64,000 bases of DNA from Lamellibrachia satsuma (taxonomy: Eukaryota; Annelida; Polychaeta; Sabellida; Siboglinidae): the NCBI GenBank assembly GCA_033239005.1, contig BSQZ01000061.1:1777501-1841500 (forward strand), in the 5' to 3' direction. The position numbers and the translations under genes were made by a program. Below are positions 11,587 to 24,800 of the stretch, one piece after another (position 1 is the stretch's first letter; each line of letters begins with the position of its first letter). The notes beneath the pieces were generated by a model. That model saw only the letters and a list, made by a program, of their open reading frames with translations, was not told where the DNA came from and ran no database searches.

Positions 11587-11984
11587 GAAAGTTCACTTGC
11601 TGTAACCTAAAGGCATAACAATTGTCACCCTTTACAGCTAAATTTGACACATTACAGTACCCAAGCAAGTGAACAATGGTGCAAATGAATAAACCACAGT
11701 TTTTCACCTATATGTGGCTATCCCTGTCAGAAGTGAATAAATTTTGCATCTAAACATAATTATTCATGTCCTAGCATTTACTCAATCGAGGGGTAGTTTA
11801 TTCCAAACATTAATAGTACTCCGTGCGAGAACTACTACTTTATTCTATCAAATCTACACTGTTCTTTCACTAATACGTATACAGCACCATGCCTGCTAGT
11901 TCTACTTTCTTTCGTTGTAAATAAATATTCATCACCATATTTATTATCTCTAAAAAGTATATTTTGTGGCTAAATCCAACAGAT

Positions 11985-12475
11985 GGTTTAAGCACTTCTA
12001 TTTAGTAAAGCAAATTATTGAATAAACCAAATTACACTCATACAGTTGCAATACCCAAAACACGTTTTATTTAATAAAATCGTTTTCAATAAAGTGCTTA
12101 TAATACCCACATTTATTTATTTAATAAAACACATTATTCTACTATATTTATAATATCCAAATATATTGTATTTAAGAAACAATTTGTTTTTTTAAATAAA
12201 GGATATTTGGATATTATAAATATAATATAATCATTTGTTTTAGTAAATTAAATATTGTTGGGTATTGTAAACATTTTAATGTAATTTGTTTTATTAAATG
12301 AAAGGTTTTTTTGTCATTGTAAATATCATAGTATAATTAGGTTTATTAAATAAAAGGTATGTATATATTTTAAATATTTTGGTGTACTTCATTTTAAAAT
12401 ATAAGCCCTTCTTCAGTTTTACAAATAGGCCTACCTTAGTGTAATTTGTTTTATTATATAATACGTATTTTGTCA
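11985..12475. repeat. Foldback element built of ~60-bp tandem units in opposite orientations
   Basis: The left half (to about 12165) holds about three units of the type TTTATTTAATAAAACA, AATTACACT, TATAATATCCAAATA. The right half (about 12190-12475) holds about four to five units of the same type in reverse complement. At the centre TATATTTATAATATCCAAAT and ATTTGGATATTATAAATATA are perfect arms. It lies 150 bp past the TRAF3-like stop codon, so it could be transcribed in the 3' UTR and form a hairpin. Confidence 0.75.
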
Positions 12476-12628
12476 TTAATGGCGTTTGCCAGTGAAAAGT
12501 GGCTCTTTTCACAAAAAAGTCAGAAAGCACATAATCATCTTGCACTGTTACGGTTAATACAGCGATATAATTTATAATACAACACCTTAAAACCCTGTCA
12601 TCTCGACCATACTTTATGGTACATGTGT
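12476..12628 (-). other. Probable 3' UTR of the TRAF3-like gene
   Basis: Sequence after the stop codon at 12629-12631. Minus-strand AATAAA-like hexamers occur only inside the foldback element further on, so the poly(A) site cannot be placed. Confidence 0.4.
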
Positions 12629-12856
12629 CTAACGTGGCACAAGGCCTGCAGTATCGACAACGATCTTCATGTATATGGTGTCGTCCTTCAGGAAGCGAGA
12701 GTTCTGCAGGTCGCTGTGTGAGATGAACATCGGGCAGCCGGATGCGATATTCATATCTGTTGTCGGGCGTCTGAAGCTCGAGCTTGTCGGGTCTGGGCGG
12801 AACGTGTCCGAGAGGTCGCGACGAGCTGGTGATTGGTCGAGCAGGCTCAATGTCAC
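12629..12856 (-). CDS. TRAF3: TRAF3-like exon 11: end of MATH domain and stop
   Basis: Residues 469-543. Starts VTLSLLDQ after acceptor GAAAAG (weak pyrimidine tract), holds [20 protein letters not shown] and [12 protein letters not shown], and ends VPR then TAG. The C-terminal strand pattern is diagnostic of TRAF-C domains. Confidence 0.93.
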   Translation of the reverse strand: MTLSLLDQSPARRDLSDTFRPDPTSSSFRRPTTDMNIASGCPMFISHSDLQNSRFLKDDTIYMKIVVDTAGLVPR

Positions 12857-15800
12857 CTTTTCAAACAACGGTTTAACAACAATATTGAATAAGGAGATAC
12901 AATCTCTTGATATTTTCTAGATCCACTGCCTACGGGCGATTAGAGGTGTTACCAGGGCAGACAGGCTACAACATGTTTACACTATAAGCATTAACACAAA
13001 CATTAGATACTATGTTCCATTCATTTATTGTAATCTGTGAGAAAGAGTACTTTCTCATATCCAACCTACATTGTCCCTAATGCTGCTATGTGCTGCTGTT
13101 TCTACTGCCTTCTTAACGTTTAAAGAAAATATTTTATCAATAATTATATTGATAACCGTTGAATATTTAAAACATTTGTATTCATTTTGGTCTCCTCTTA
13201 ATGTTGTCAAACCAGTCTATTACCTTCTGACGGAACGGCCACTCTAGTAGTGCGTCGTACTCTCCACGCATCAAGACGAAAAAAAGTGACAGGTGTGTCC
13301 CCTTGCCCATGCCGTCACCATTCAGGTAGACACGTCCACACATCTTGTTGCCGTAGCGATCAGTGTAGAACGGCTGGCTGTACAACGACACGATCTATAG
13401 TAGCAACATATGCAACCACTGTAATTTGTATATAACAATACTAATAATTCATTTACAAATATAAATGCAATATACAAAAAGAAACTGAAAGTGGGTCACC
13501 TGAGGAATTCATCAATTGTCTAGTTATTTGCGCAAATAAATTACAGCAACTGCATCTTGACACAATCAGAACGTAATACAACTACAGATTTACCGTCACA
13601 ATATTATTTAACTTTTAAAAGAATGTGATTGAAAGTTATTCAAACCGAGTGACTACTAAATACATATAGACACTAGATGTTCTGTTTTGTTAGTAATTGT
13701 TTCTACATAGGTGGTTCTTAAAGATGCGTACTACACAGCACACTGTGTTGGACTGACCCTGTTTTGGAAGGCATCCTGCCTGCGACGTGTGTATTCGGTC
13801 ACTTTCCATATCAACACTCCGTCGTAGTTTGCTGTCTCAAGACACTGGAAGCGCACGTCCATCTCTGCGAGGCGTATGTCATGTACTCCAACCTGCTGTG
13901 TGGTGGCCTCCAAGTCTCTCAGAGACCCCGCTATTAAAACAAAGGAATCTATAAAAGCATTGAAAAAAAGTTGACAGATATTTATTAGCAGCATGAATAT
14001 GCTGAAAAATTTAATTGTTGGAATCTCGGTAAGCTTCACTTGTAGCATATCTTTTTGTGGTAATCTTGTTAAATTTGTTTAAAAGGTGTAATCATAACAC
14101 GCAAGAGGATGACACTGTGAAACATGTGTCCATCACTGGAGTAGCTGTCTTCTTGTTCCAGATACAATATCTATACAAGCATTGACAAAATGTTGACATA
14201 TATTTGTTAGTAGTCTGAATATGTTTAAGAATAAAATTTACAGCTATGTGATAACGGCTGACGACACACTAATGATACTTTGCTGGACTCCGAACAAGCC
14301 AATGTCCTCTTGTGTGTAGTCTATCACTTTGTGTGTTAAATTTCTCTAAAAGGTGTAGAAATAATACATTCATGTGCAAGAGGATGAAACAGTAAAACAA
14401 AGTACCTGACATGTGTCCACCTCTGGAGTAGCTGTCTTCTTGTTCCAGCTGTGATACGCGTTGTTCAATGAGGCCAACCTGACCGTCTTTCGTGGCCATC
14501 ATTTCCTGCACGCTTCTGCGGTGCTCCTCTAGTTCAATCTTTGTGGCCAAGGTATCTCGTTCAGCCCTCAGTTGCTGTATGCTCTCCTGTTGTATCAATA
14601 AAAGCTTGGTTGACCCAGCTATTAAATAGTTACATATCGGCTGTTCATTGATGAAATTTATTCAGAATTGTTTTGGCAGCTTCAAACATTTTGAGATCAA
14701 AAGGCTCAAATAGATGTCAACAGCAGTGGTATTAACAGAAAATAAGCACAATAGTTGACTACAGACTGACAAGTTTCCAGAACAAATGCTTGCGCATACA
14801 TTTGACCATCAAATGGAATGAATTTATCAACAAGGAAGTACTGAAAAGAGCAAATGCAGAACCATTCAAGTTTAAAATATTGAAAAGAAGATGCAGGTCA
14901 TTCTGTCATAATGCCACCAACAAGTCCGCCATGACATGCATGGCATTGGAATCTGTCCGAAAAAGGAAGCAAGACACCTAAAAGAAACCCACTGTCGTAC
15001 CATCGTGAGAAAAGCACAAACCCTTCTATTGCTCTCTTCCGTGTGTGCATAGCAACACAGAGAGTGATTAAGTAAATAAGCAGCTTAAAGAGTTATCAAA
15101 CACAATTACATGCAGAGATACACTAATATATGAAATATAATATCAAATGTCCAATTCACCGATAACTTTTTCAGCCTGTCTTCGTGTTTTTTGACTTGTT
15201 GATCCGTCTCATGCAAATTCTCCTTTGCCACCTGGATTTCATTCATTTGTTCCTGAAAATTAACATTTACATGGTTACATCATGCCTACATTTCCTCATA
15301 CAAATGGATTCACCAACTTTCTCTCACCACTATTTTCACACACAATATTTATACACATATTTTTACTGAAGATTCAAATCGACAACGTTACCGCCAGCAA
15401 TTCCTCACCCAGGTATTCACCTCCGGACTTGGAATAGTTTTCGCACAGTGATTGTAGTGTGGCTTTCCCAAGAAGCCAAGTTGGTGTTGATATGAATAGG
15501 CCTACCAGAGGGAGAAATGTAAAGCGTGTTGATTGGTCATATGGACTGGACACCGCACGATATAAGAACAGAGCTTTGTCTCTATCACATATAATCTGCC
15601 AACTGCCACTGTTACTGTCACTCTATTTTCCCTGTCCTGCTGTTATTACCAAAGCAGCAAGTCTGAAACTGGCACTGGTCACCCGTACACTTGAATGACA
15701 AAGCCTTTGTGGCAGTTGAATATCTATCCGAGCAGGGTCTCAAAGACTCTCAATACATATATTTTGGACACTGGGCTCTTCTTAACGATTTGGCACCACA

Positions 15801-18800
15801 GACCAGCACAGTGCCCAGTGGCAAAGGCTCAAATTGAAGAATCATTGTTTGGATCAAAATACAATGATTGAATCAAGCAACCAAGGCGTTTCTTATACAT
15901 GCAACCTTCTTCAAGGATCATTACTGAACTTACGCACGTGTACGCCAAATGCTGCAGTCTATATTTCAGTCACTAACAATACTGCATTCACATTAGCCAT
16001 ATATATCCCGACAGCAAAATGATCTGCACAGTCTTCATTAAATCGATAAACAAATGTCATAATAACAGTGTGCTTTCACTGAATTACCAAACCTTAAACA
16101 CATCAAAGCAAGTGTTAGCATAGGTGATTTTAAACAGCTATTGCAAACGAGCACAATATTAACTGTAAGCCAAACTAGTAGCATAGTAAACCACTACATC
16201 TATACTATGTTATAACATGCATGCCTAGCCTGGAAAAGGACAGCTCGTGAATTATTTAGACACCATGGGGAATAACAGGTGAAAAATGCATTAGGGGATG
16301 CAATTTTCTTATCTTTGGTCACTGAGATCTCCTACAAGTAGAACTGTTTCGGAATAGGAACTGACAGAGTTTGCAGCCACATCAATTTCAGCCACGCATC
16401 AAGATTTCAGCCAGGTATCAACGTCGGAATGTAGCCTGAGACTCATTTATACAGCGGTGTGAACGGTTGCAACGTGGGATGAACGAAATTGACAAAGCTT
16501 TGAAATGACAGCAATCTACTTCACAGTCATTTCCTGGCAACATTGTGCACAATGTCATGCACCTGGCACTGGAGAGATATACAGAAATGGTGAAAGGACG
16601 TAATATGGTGTTGATCTCACAATTCACCCACAAATACTTCTGGTGGTTGCATATTAATGCTTCTGTAAAACCCTGATGTTGTCAACTGTGCTGTCTATAA
16701 GATGTACAACCAACAGTACAACATTCTGAAACAAGAACCTTCAACTGTTGGAGAAACTGTAACAGACTTGATAGTAATTATATTAGTTAGCATTAGCAGT
16801 ACATTCAATTGTATACAAGACAAGACATGGTTTTCAACAATAACGAACGACAACTATTGCAGTGCTCAGTTATACAATAACAGCTTGTTTTAAGTATATA
16901 CAAGTTTTCGTACAATTATATTTATATTTCAGTTTCCCAAGTTAATAGAAAGTATGTAATGCTGTTACCTTTGTTGCTATGTTACCAGTCAGTGATGAAT
17001 TGAAGACACAGCATTTTTGTATGTTGAATTACTGTATAAATTCTGCACCCTAATTGCATACGTCAAAACATTCGATAACAACGTGTTCACTCATGTATAA
17101 TATATTTGTCATATATATTTTTCAGAATGTTGCTTCGAAAACCATATTTGTTTGCATATTTCGGATGAAGATACTTTAGTTTAAAAACACCCGAACATAA
17201 ATACCATCAATTAACTCCAGGTCGGCCTTGTCTACAATGTCGTAAGTTGGCTCAAAACAACATATAATTTATATGTTTTCTGTACATCCCGTATTCTCGT
17301 TAACATTTTAATTCATGTTCTACTGACATTTCATTTAATAAAGTAACAACTGTTCACAACACGCTTTGGTTAGGATAGGGAGAAAACCATGCCTTGTCCA
17401 TTATTGTAAATAATAAATGGCTTCTTGGATTATCTTACTACAAGTTAGTTCCACACAGTACAGTAGGCACCTAAATTACGTTCACCGATGTTCTCCAGGT
17501 TGGTGTATGTAGCCCACTAAAGTTCACCAAGAAGACAAGATGTTCTCTCTCCACGTTGTTGTCCCAGTTCACCATCTAGATTCGAGGTTCTCAATGTTGG
17601 AGTGCGTGGGCCACTGCAGTTTACCGTCAAAATGAAGCTATCAGATACAGTTATCAAAATATTGTACTATCTTTTAAAGAAGCATATCAGGCTACTGTTT
17701 TCATATTCGGTACATGCAATTAAGAAAGAGCCATTTATCGTCTGAAGACATTCATCTGCTATACATACATTGCTAGTTGGGCACTTTGGAAAACGTACAA
17801 TAAAGAATATAATTTATGTTTCGGTGCATCAAATTTTTATTCATTCGGATCAAGAAGAGTGGCGTGGGTGTACTGCTTGAAACGGATGTATTATGTGCTC
17901 AGTTTAATGGTAGTGGACTCAGGCTGCTTTCGAACTATTGCAGGATGAGATGCTATCACTATTCATTCTGCACTGTTGCTTGGGGTGCTCTATTAGTGCC
18001 TTCTAGTGACATGTATACAATATGTTGGGTCAACGATCCATGCACAATACAATAACGTGTGATGACACTGGAGTGTGCTTTGCCTTCGCATAGGTTCTGC
18101 CAAATGATGCTGTCCAGGTTCATATCTGCTGATAGTCAGACATGTTCAAGCAAACCGCGTGCCTGTGTCCCATGGTGATCTGCGTGTGGATCACCATGGG
18201 ACACAGTCTGAAACTGGCACTGGTCACCCGTACACTTGAATGACAAAGCCTTTGTGGCAGTTGAATATCTATCCAAGCAAGGTCTCAAAGACTCTCAATA
18301 CATATATTTTGGACACTGGGCTCTTCTTAACGATTTGGCACCACAGACCAGCACAGTGCCCAGTGGCAAAGGCTCAAATTGAAGAATCATTGTTTGGATC
18401 AAAATACAATGACTGAATCAAGCAACCAAGGCGTTTCGTATACATGCAACCTTCTTCGAGGATCATTACTAAACTTACGCACGTGTAGGCCGAATGCTGC
18501 AGTCTATATTTCAGTCACTAACAACACTGCATTCACATTAGCCATATATCCCGGCAGCAAAGTGATCTGCACAGTCTTCATTAAATCGATAAACAAATGC
18601 CATAATAACATTGTGCTTTCACTGAATTACCAAACCTTAAACACAACAAAGCAAGAGTTAACATAGGTAACACAGTAAACCACATAAGTGATTTTAAACA
18701 GCTATTGCAAACAAGCACAATATTAACTGTAAGCTAAACTAGTAACATAGTAAACTACCACATCTATACTATGTTATAACATGCATGCCTAGCCTGGAAA

Positions 18801-21800
18801 AGGACAGCTCATGAATCATTTAGACACCATGGGGAATGACAGGTGTAAAATGCATTAGGGGATGCAATTTTTTTATCTTTGGTCACTGAGATCTCCTACA
18901 AGTAGAGTCTGATCAACCGTGGATCTGTTGGCGATCACTCAACTGCCTGCATGTCGGAGTCGGCCGAGCAAAGACAACCATGAGGAGGTGGCGCTACATT
19001 GTCTTATCTCCTCTGTTGCCGTGTCCTGGACGCTCTCTGCACACTGAACGATCTAGCCACTGTCACGGACCGTGCAGAGGCATGCACCCGAAGGTGTGAG
19101 GGACACGATAAAAAGAGGACTGAGATCGCCCACCAGATATCAGAAGAGGCAGACAAAATATAATTATTACCACAAGGTGAATGCTAACTATACTTCATGG
19201 TCATGTCACAACAGTTACCATCTCAAAATCTTGGATAAGTATCGTGAAGTGGCCATTTGACACACGTCTGGCAATGAAAATTTCGACAGGTTTGCAATGA
19301 GCAATGCAATACATATAGACACTGTTGAGTGATACTCAGATGGTGCAGAGAATGACTGGGTTATCTGGAACTGTTTCCGAATAGGAACTGACAGAGTTTG
19401 CAGCCACATCGATTTCAGCCACGCATCAAGATTTCAGCCAGGTATCAACATCTGAATGTTGCCAGAGACTCATTTATACAGCGGTGTGAACGGTTGCAAC
19501 GTGGGATGAACGAAATTGACAAAGCTTTGAAATGACAGCAATCTACTTCGCAGTCATTTCCTGGCAACATTGTGTACAATGTCATGCACCTGGCACTGGA
19601 GAGATATACAGAAATGGTGAAAGGACGTAATATGGTGTTGATCTCACAATTCACCCACAAATACTTCTGGTGGTTGCATATTAATGCTTCTGTAAAACCC
19701 TGATGTTGTCAACTGTGCTGTCTATAAGATGTACAACCAACGGTACAACATTCTGAAACAAGAACCTTCAACTGTTGGAGAAACTGTAACAGACTTGATA
19801 GTAATTATATTAGTTAGCATTAGCAGTACATTCAATTGTATACAAGACAAGACATGGTTTTCAACAATAACGAACGACAACTATTGCAGTGCTCAGTTAT
19901 ACAATAACAGCTTGTTTTAAGTATATACAAGTTTTCGTACAATTATATTTATATTTCAGTTTCCCAAGTTAATAGAAAGTATGTAATGCTGTTACCTTTG
20001 TTGCTATGTTACCAGTCAGTGATGAATTGAAGACACAGCATTTTTGTATGTTGAATTACTGTATAAATTCTGCACCCTAATTGCATACGTCAAAACATTC
20101 GATAACAACGTGTTCACTCATGTATAATATATTTGTCATATATATTTTTCAGAATGTTGCTTCGAAAACCATATTTGTTTGCATATTTCGGATGAAGATA
20201 CTTTAGTTTAAAAACACCCGAACATAAATACCATCAATTAACTCCAGGTCGGCCTTGTCTACAATGTCGTAAGTTGGCTCAAAACAACATATAATTTATA
20301 TGTTTTCTGTACATCCCGTATTCTCGTTAACATTTTAATTCATGTTCTACTGACATTTCATTTAATAAAGTAACAACTGTTCACAACACGCTTTGGTTAG
20401 GATAGGGAGAAAACCATGCCTTGTCCATTATTGTAAATAATAAATGGCTGCTTGGATGATCTTACTACAAGTTAGTTCCACACAGTACAGTAGGCACCTA
20501 AATTACGTTCACCGATGTTCTCCAGGTTGGTGTATGTAGCCCACTAAAGTTCACCAAGAAGACAAGATGTTCTCTCTCCACGTTGTTGTCCCAGTTCACC
20601 ATCTAGATTCGAGGTTCTCAATGTTGGAGTGCGTGGGCCACTGCAGTTTACCGTCAAAATGAAGCTATCAGATACAGTTATCAAAATATTGTACTATCTT
20701 TTAAAGAAGCATATCAGGCTACTGTTTTCATATTCGGTACATGCAATTAAGAAAGAGCCATTTATCGTCTGAAGACATTCATCTGCTATACATACATTGC
20801 TAGTTGGGCACTTTGGAAAACGTACAATAAAGAATATAATTTATGTTTCGGTGCATCAAATTTTTATTCATTCGGATCAAGAAGAGTGGCGTGGGTGTAC
20901 TGCTTGAAATGGATGTATTATGTGCTCAGTTTAATGGTAGTGGACTCAGGCTGCTTTCGAACTATGGCAGGATGAGATGCTATCACTATTCATTCTGCAC
21001 TGTTGCTTGGGGTGCTCTATTAGTGCCTTCTAGTGACATGTATACAATATGTTGGGTCAACGATCCATGCACAATACAATAACGTGTGATGACACTGGAG
21101 TGTGCTTTGCCTTCGCATAGGTTCTGCCAAATGATGCTGTCCAGGTTCATATCTGCTGATAGTCAGACATGTTCAAGCAAACCGCGTGCCTGTGTCCCAT
21201 GGTGATCTGCGTGTGGATCACCATGGGACACAGTCTGAAACTGGCACTGGTCACCCGTACACTTGAATGACAAAGCCTTTGTGGCAGTTGAATATCTATC
21301 CAAGCAAGGTCTCAAAGACTCTCAATACATATATTTTGGACACTGGGCTCTTCTTAACGATTTGGCACCACAGACCAGCACAGTGCCCAGTGGCAAAGGC
21401 TCAAATTGAAGAATCATTGTTTGGATCAAAATACAATGACTGAATCAAGCAACCAAGGCGTTTCGTATACATGCAACCTTCTTCGAGGATCATTACTAAA
21501 CTTACGTACGTGTAGACCGAATGCTGCAGTCTATATTTCAATCACTAACAATACTGCATTCACATTAGCCATTATATCCCGACAGCAAAGTGATCTGCAC
21601 AGTCTTCATTAAATTGATAAACAAATGCCATAATAACATTGTGCTTTCACTGAATTACCAAACCTTAAATACAACAAAGCAAGAGTTAACATAGGTAACA
21701 CAGTAAACCACATAGGTGATTTTAAACAGCTATTGCAAACAAGCACAATATTAACTGTAAGCTAAACTAGTAACATAGTAAACTACCACATCTATACTAT

Positions 21801-24800
21801 AACATGCATGCCTAGCCTGGAAAAGGACAGCTCATGAATCATTTAGACACCATGGGGAATGACAGGTGTAAAATGCATTAGGGGATGCAATTTTTTTATC
21901 TTTGGTCACTGAGATCTCCTACAAGTAGAGTCTGATCAACCGTGGATCTGTTGGCGATCGCTCAACCGCCTACGCGCAGGAGTCGGCCGCGCAAAGACGA
22001 CCATGAGGAGATGGTGCTACATTGTCTTATCTCCTCTGTTGCTGTCTCCTGGACGCTCCCTGCACGCTGAACGATCTAGCCACTGTCACGGACCGTGCAA
22101 AGGCATGCACCCGAAGGTGTGAGGGACACAATAAAAGGAAGACCGAGATCGCCCACCAGATACCAGAAGAGGCAGACAAAATATAATTATTACCACAAGG
22201 TGAATGCTAACTATACTTCATGGTCATGTCACAACAGTTACCATCTCAAAATCTTGGATAAGTATCGTGAAGTGGCCATTTGACACACGTCTGGCAATGA
22301 AAATTTCGACAGGTTTGCAATGAGCAATGCAATACATATAGACACTGTTGAGTGATACTCAGATGGTGCAGAGAATGACTGGGTTATCTGGAACTGTTTC
22401 CGAATAGGAACTGACAGAGTTTGCAGCCACATCGATTTCAGCCACGCATCAAGATTTCAGCCAGGTATCAACATCTGAATGTTGCCAGAGACTCATTTAT
22501 ACAGCGGTGTGAACGGTTGCAACGTGGGATGAACGAAATTGACAAAGCTTCGAAACAGCAGCAATCATTTCCTGGCAACGTTGTACGTAATGTCATGCAC
22601 CTGGCACTGGAGAGATATACAAACATGGTGAAAGGACTTAATATGGTGTTGATCTCACAATTCACCTACAAATGCTTCTGGTGGTTTCATATTAATGCTT
22701 CTGTAAAACCCTGATGTTGTCAACTGTGCTGTCTATAAGATGTCCAACCAATGGTACAACATTCTGAAACAAGAACCTTCAACTGTTGGAGAAACTGTAA
22801 CAGACTTGATAGTAATTATATTAGTTAGCATTAGCAGTACATTCAATTGTATACAAGACAAGACATGGTTTTCAACAACAATAACAGACGACAACAACTA
22901 TTGCAGCGCTCAGTTATACAATAACACAGCTTGTTTTAAGTTTTTAAAAGTTTTCGTAAAATTGTATTTATATTTCAGTTTCCCACGTTAATAGAAAGTA
23001 TGTAACGCTGTTACCTTTGTTGCTATGTTACCAGTCAGTGATGAATTGAAGACACAACATTTTTGTATGTTGAATTACTGTATAAATTCTGCACCCTGAT
23101 CGCATATGTCAAAACATTCGATAACAACGTGTTCACTCATGTATAATATATTTGTCATATATATTTTTCAGAATGTTGCTTCGAAAACCATATTTGTTTG
23201 CATATTTCGGATGTAGATACTTTAGTTTAAAAACACCCGAACATGAATACCATCGATGAACTCCAGGTCGGCCTTATCTACAACGTCGTAAGTTGGCTCA
23301 AAACAACATATAATTTATATGTTTTCTGTACATACCATATTCTCGTTAACATTTTAATTCATGTTCTACTGACATTTCATTTAATAAAGTAACAACTGTT
23401 CACAACATGCTTTGGTTAGGATAGGGAGAAAACCATGCCTTGTCCATTATTGTAAATAATAAATGGCTGCTTGGATGATCTTACTACAAGTTAGTTCCAC
23501 CCAGTACAGCAGGCCCCTACATTACGTTCACCGATGTTCTCCAGGTTGGTGTATGTAGCCCACTAAAGTTCACCAAGAAGACAAGATGTTCTCTCTCCAC
23601 GTTGTTGTCCCAGTTCACCATCTAGATTCGAGGTTCTCAATGTTGGAGTGTGTGGGCCACTGCAGTTTCCCGTCAAAATGAAGCTATCAGATACAGTTAT
23701 CAAAATATTGTACTATCTTTTAAAGAAGCATATCAGGCCACTGCTTTCATATTCGGTACATGCAATTAAGAAAGAGCCATTTATCGTCTGAAGACATTCA
23801 TCTGCTATACATACATCGCTAGTTGGACACTTTGGAGAACGTACAATAGAGAATATAATTTATGTTTCGGTGCATCAAATTTTTATTCATTCGGATCAAG
23901 AGTGGCGTGGGTGTACTGCTTGAAATGGATGTATTATGTGCTCAGTTTAATGGTAGTGGACTCATGCTGCTTCCGAACTATTGCAGGATGAAATGCTATC
24001 ACTATTCATTCTGCACTGTTGCTTGGGGTGCTCTATTGGTGCCTTCTAGTGACATGTATACAATATGTTGGGTCAATGATCCATGCACAATACAATAACG
24101 TGTGATGACACTGGAGTGTGCTTTGCCTTCGCATAGGTTCTGCCAATTGATGCTGTCCAGGTTCATATCTGCTGATAGTCAGACATGTTCAAGCAAACCG
24201 CGTGCCTGTGTCCCATGATGATCTGCGTGTGGATCACATACACATTAGGTTTAGATTTTTCGTCTTTGAATTTTGGCCAAAGTTTCATTGCAGAAATTCT
24301 CGTGTGTTGTTTGGTTTTTGCAGGTGTTGTAGACGTGGAGTGTCCTGCTGAAGTCTCGAGGTTAACCAATGAATGGTATTCTGGGTCAATTGGTGACCTA
24401 ATAAATTTTAGAAACTGTACACATTTCTTTTTTTTCCGTAATACGTTTTTACGAGATGAGGTCGTTGGCCTCATGCTCAACCCCCAATCTCGAGGGCCAG
24501 TAGACTGATTTTGGTCTGGTCTCTATCCTTCAACCTGTCCGGCATGGTTAGACCTGCAAGGAGCCGAGGCTCCCACCGGCATAGCTCTCCAGTTTATCGA
24601 GACACGCAAGCCAACCCACCACGACAAGGCATCAGTCTTAATGGGTTGGTTAGTCAGGGTTTTAACTATGCTTCCTCATTCACATTCATGCCAATGCATA
24701 TATTAGGTTTACTTGATGAATCAGACGCCTTACAGCGTTGCGTTGTGCTATGTCAATGTCCAGGTTTAGATGGAAGTTAGCACATCATATGACTGAAGGG

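Larger units (their letters stand above)
15659..24237 (+). repeat. Triplicated ~3 kb unit inside the TRAF3-like intron
   Basis: Direct tandem copies: unit 1 about 15659-18205, unit 2 about 18206-21232, unit 3 about 21233-24237. Units 2 and 3 recur with a period of 3027 bp. Unit 1 lacks a ~461-bp block present at 18907-19367 and 21929-22390. Units 1 and 2 are nearly identical over their second half; unit 3 has more changes. Each unit starts AGTCTGAAACTGGCACTGGT. Inside each unit (for example 17480-17640) imperfect ~50-bp sub-repeats begin GTTCACC. Open frames recur because the unit recurs. None exceeds 107 codons and I recognise no protein, so no coding claim is made. Confidence 0.95.

Noticed and set aside
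16418..22991. Recurring frames of 60-97 codons in each triplicated unit
   Set aside because: They recur only because the unit is repeated. Stops and indels differ between units, and no family is recognised.
24163..24508. Overlapping frames of 105 (-) and 107 (+) codons at the end of the triplication
   Set aside because: The frames overlap on opposite strands, run into a LINE 3' remnant, and show no motif or splice support.
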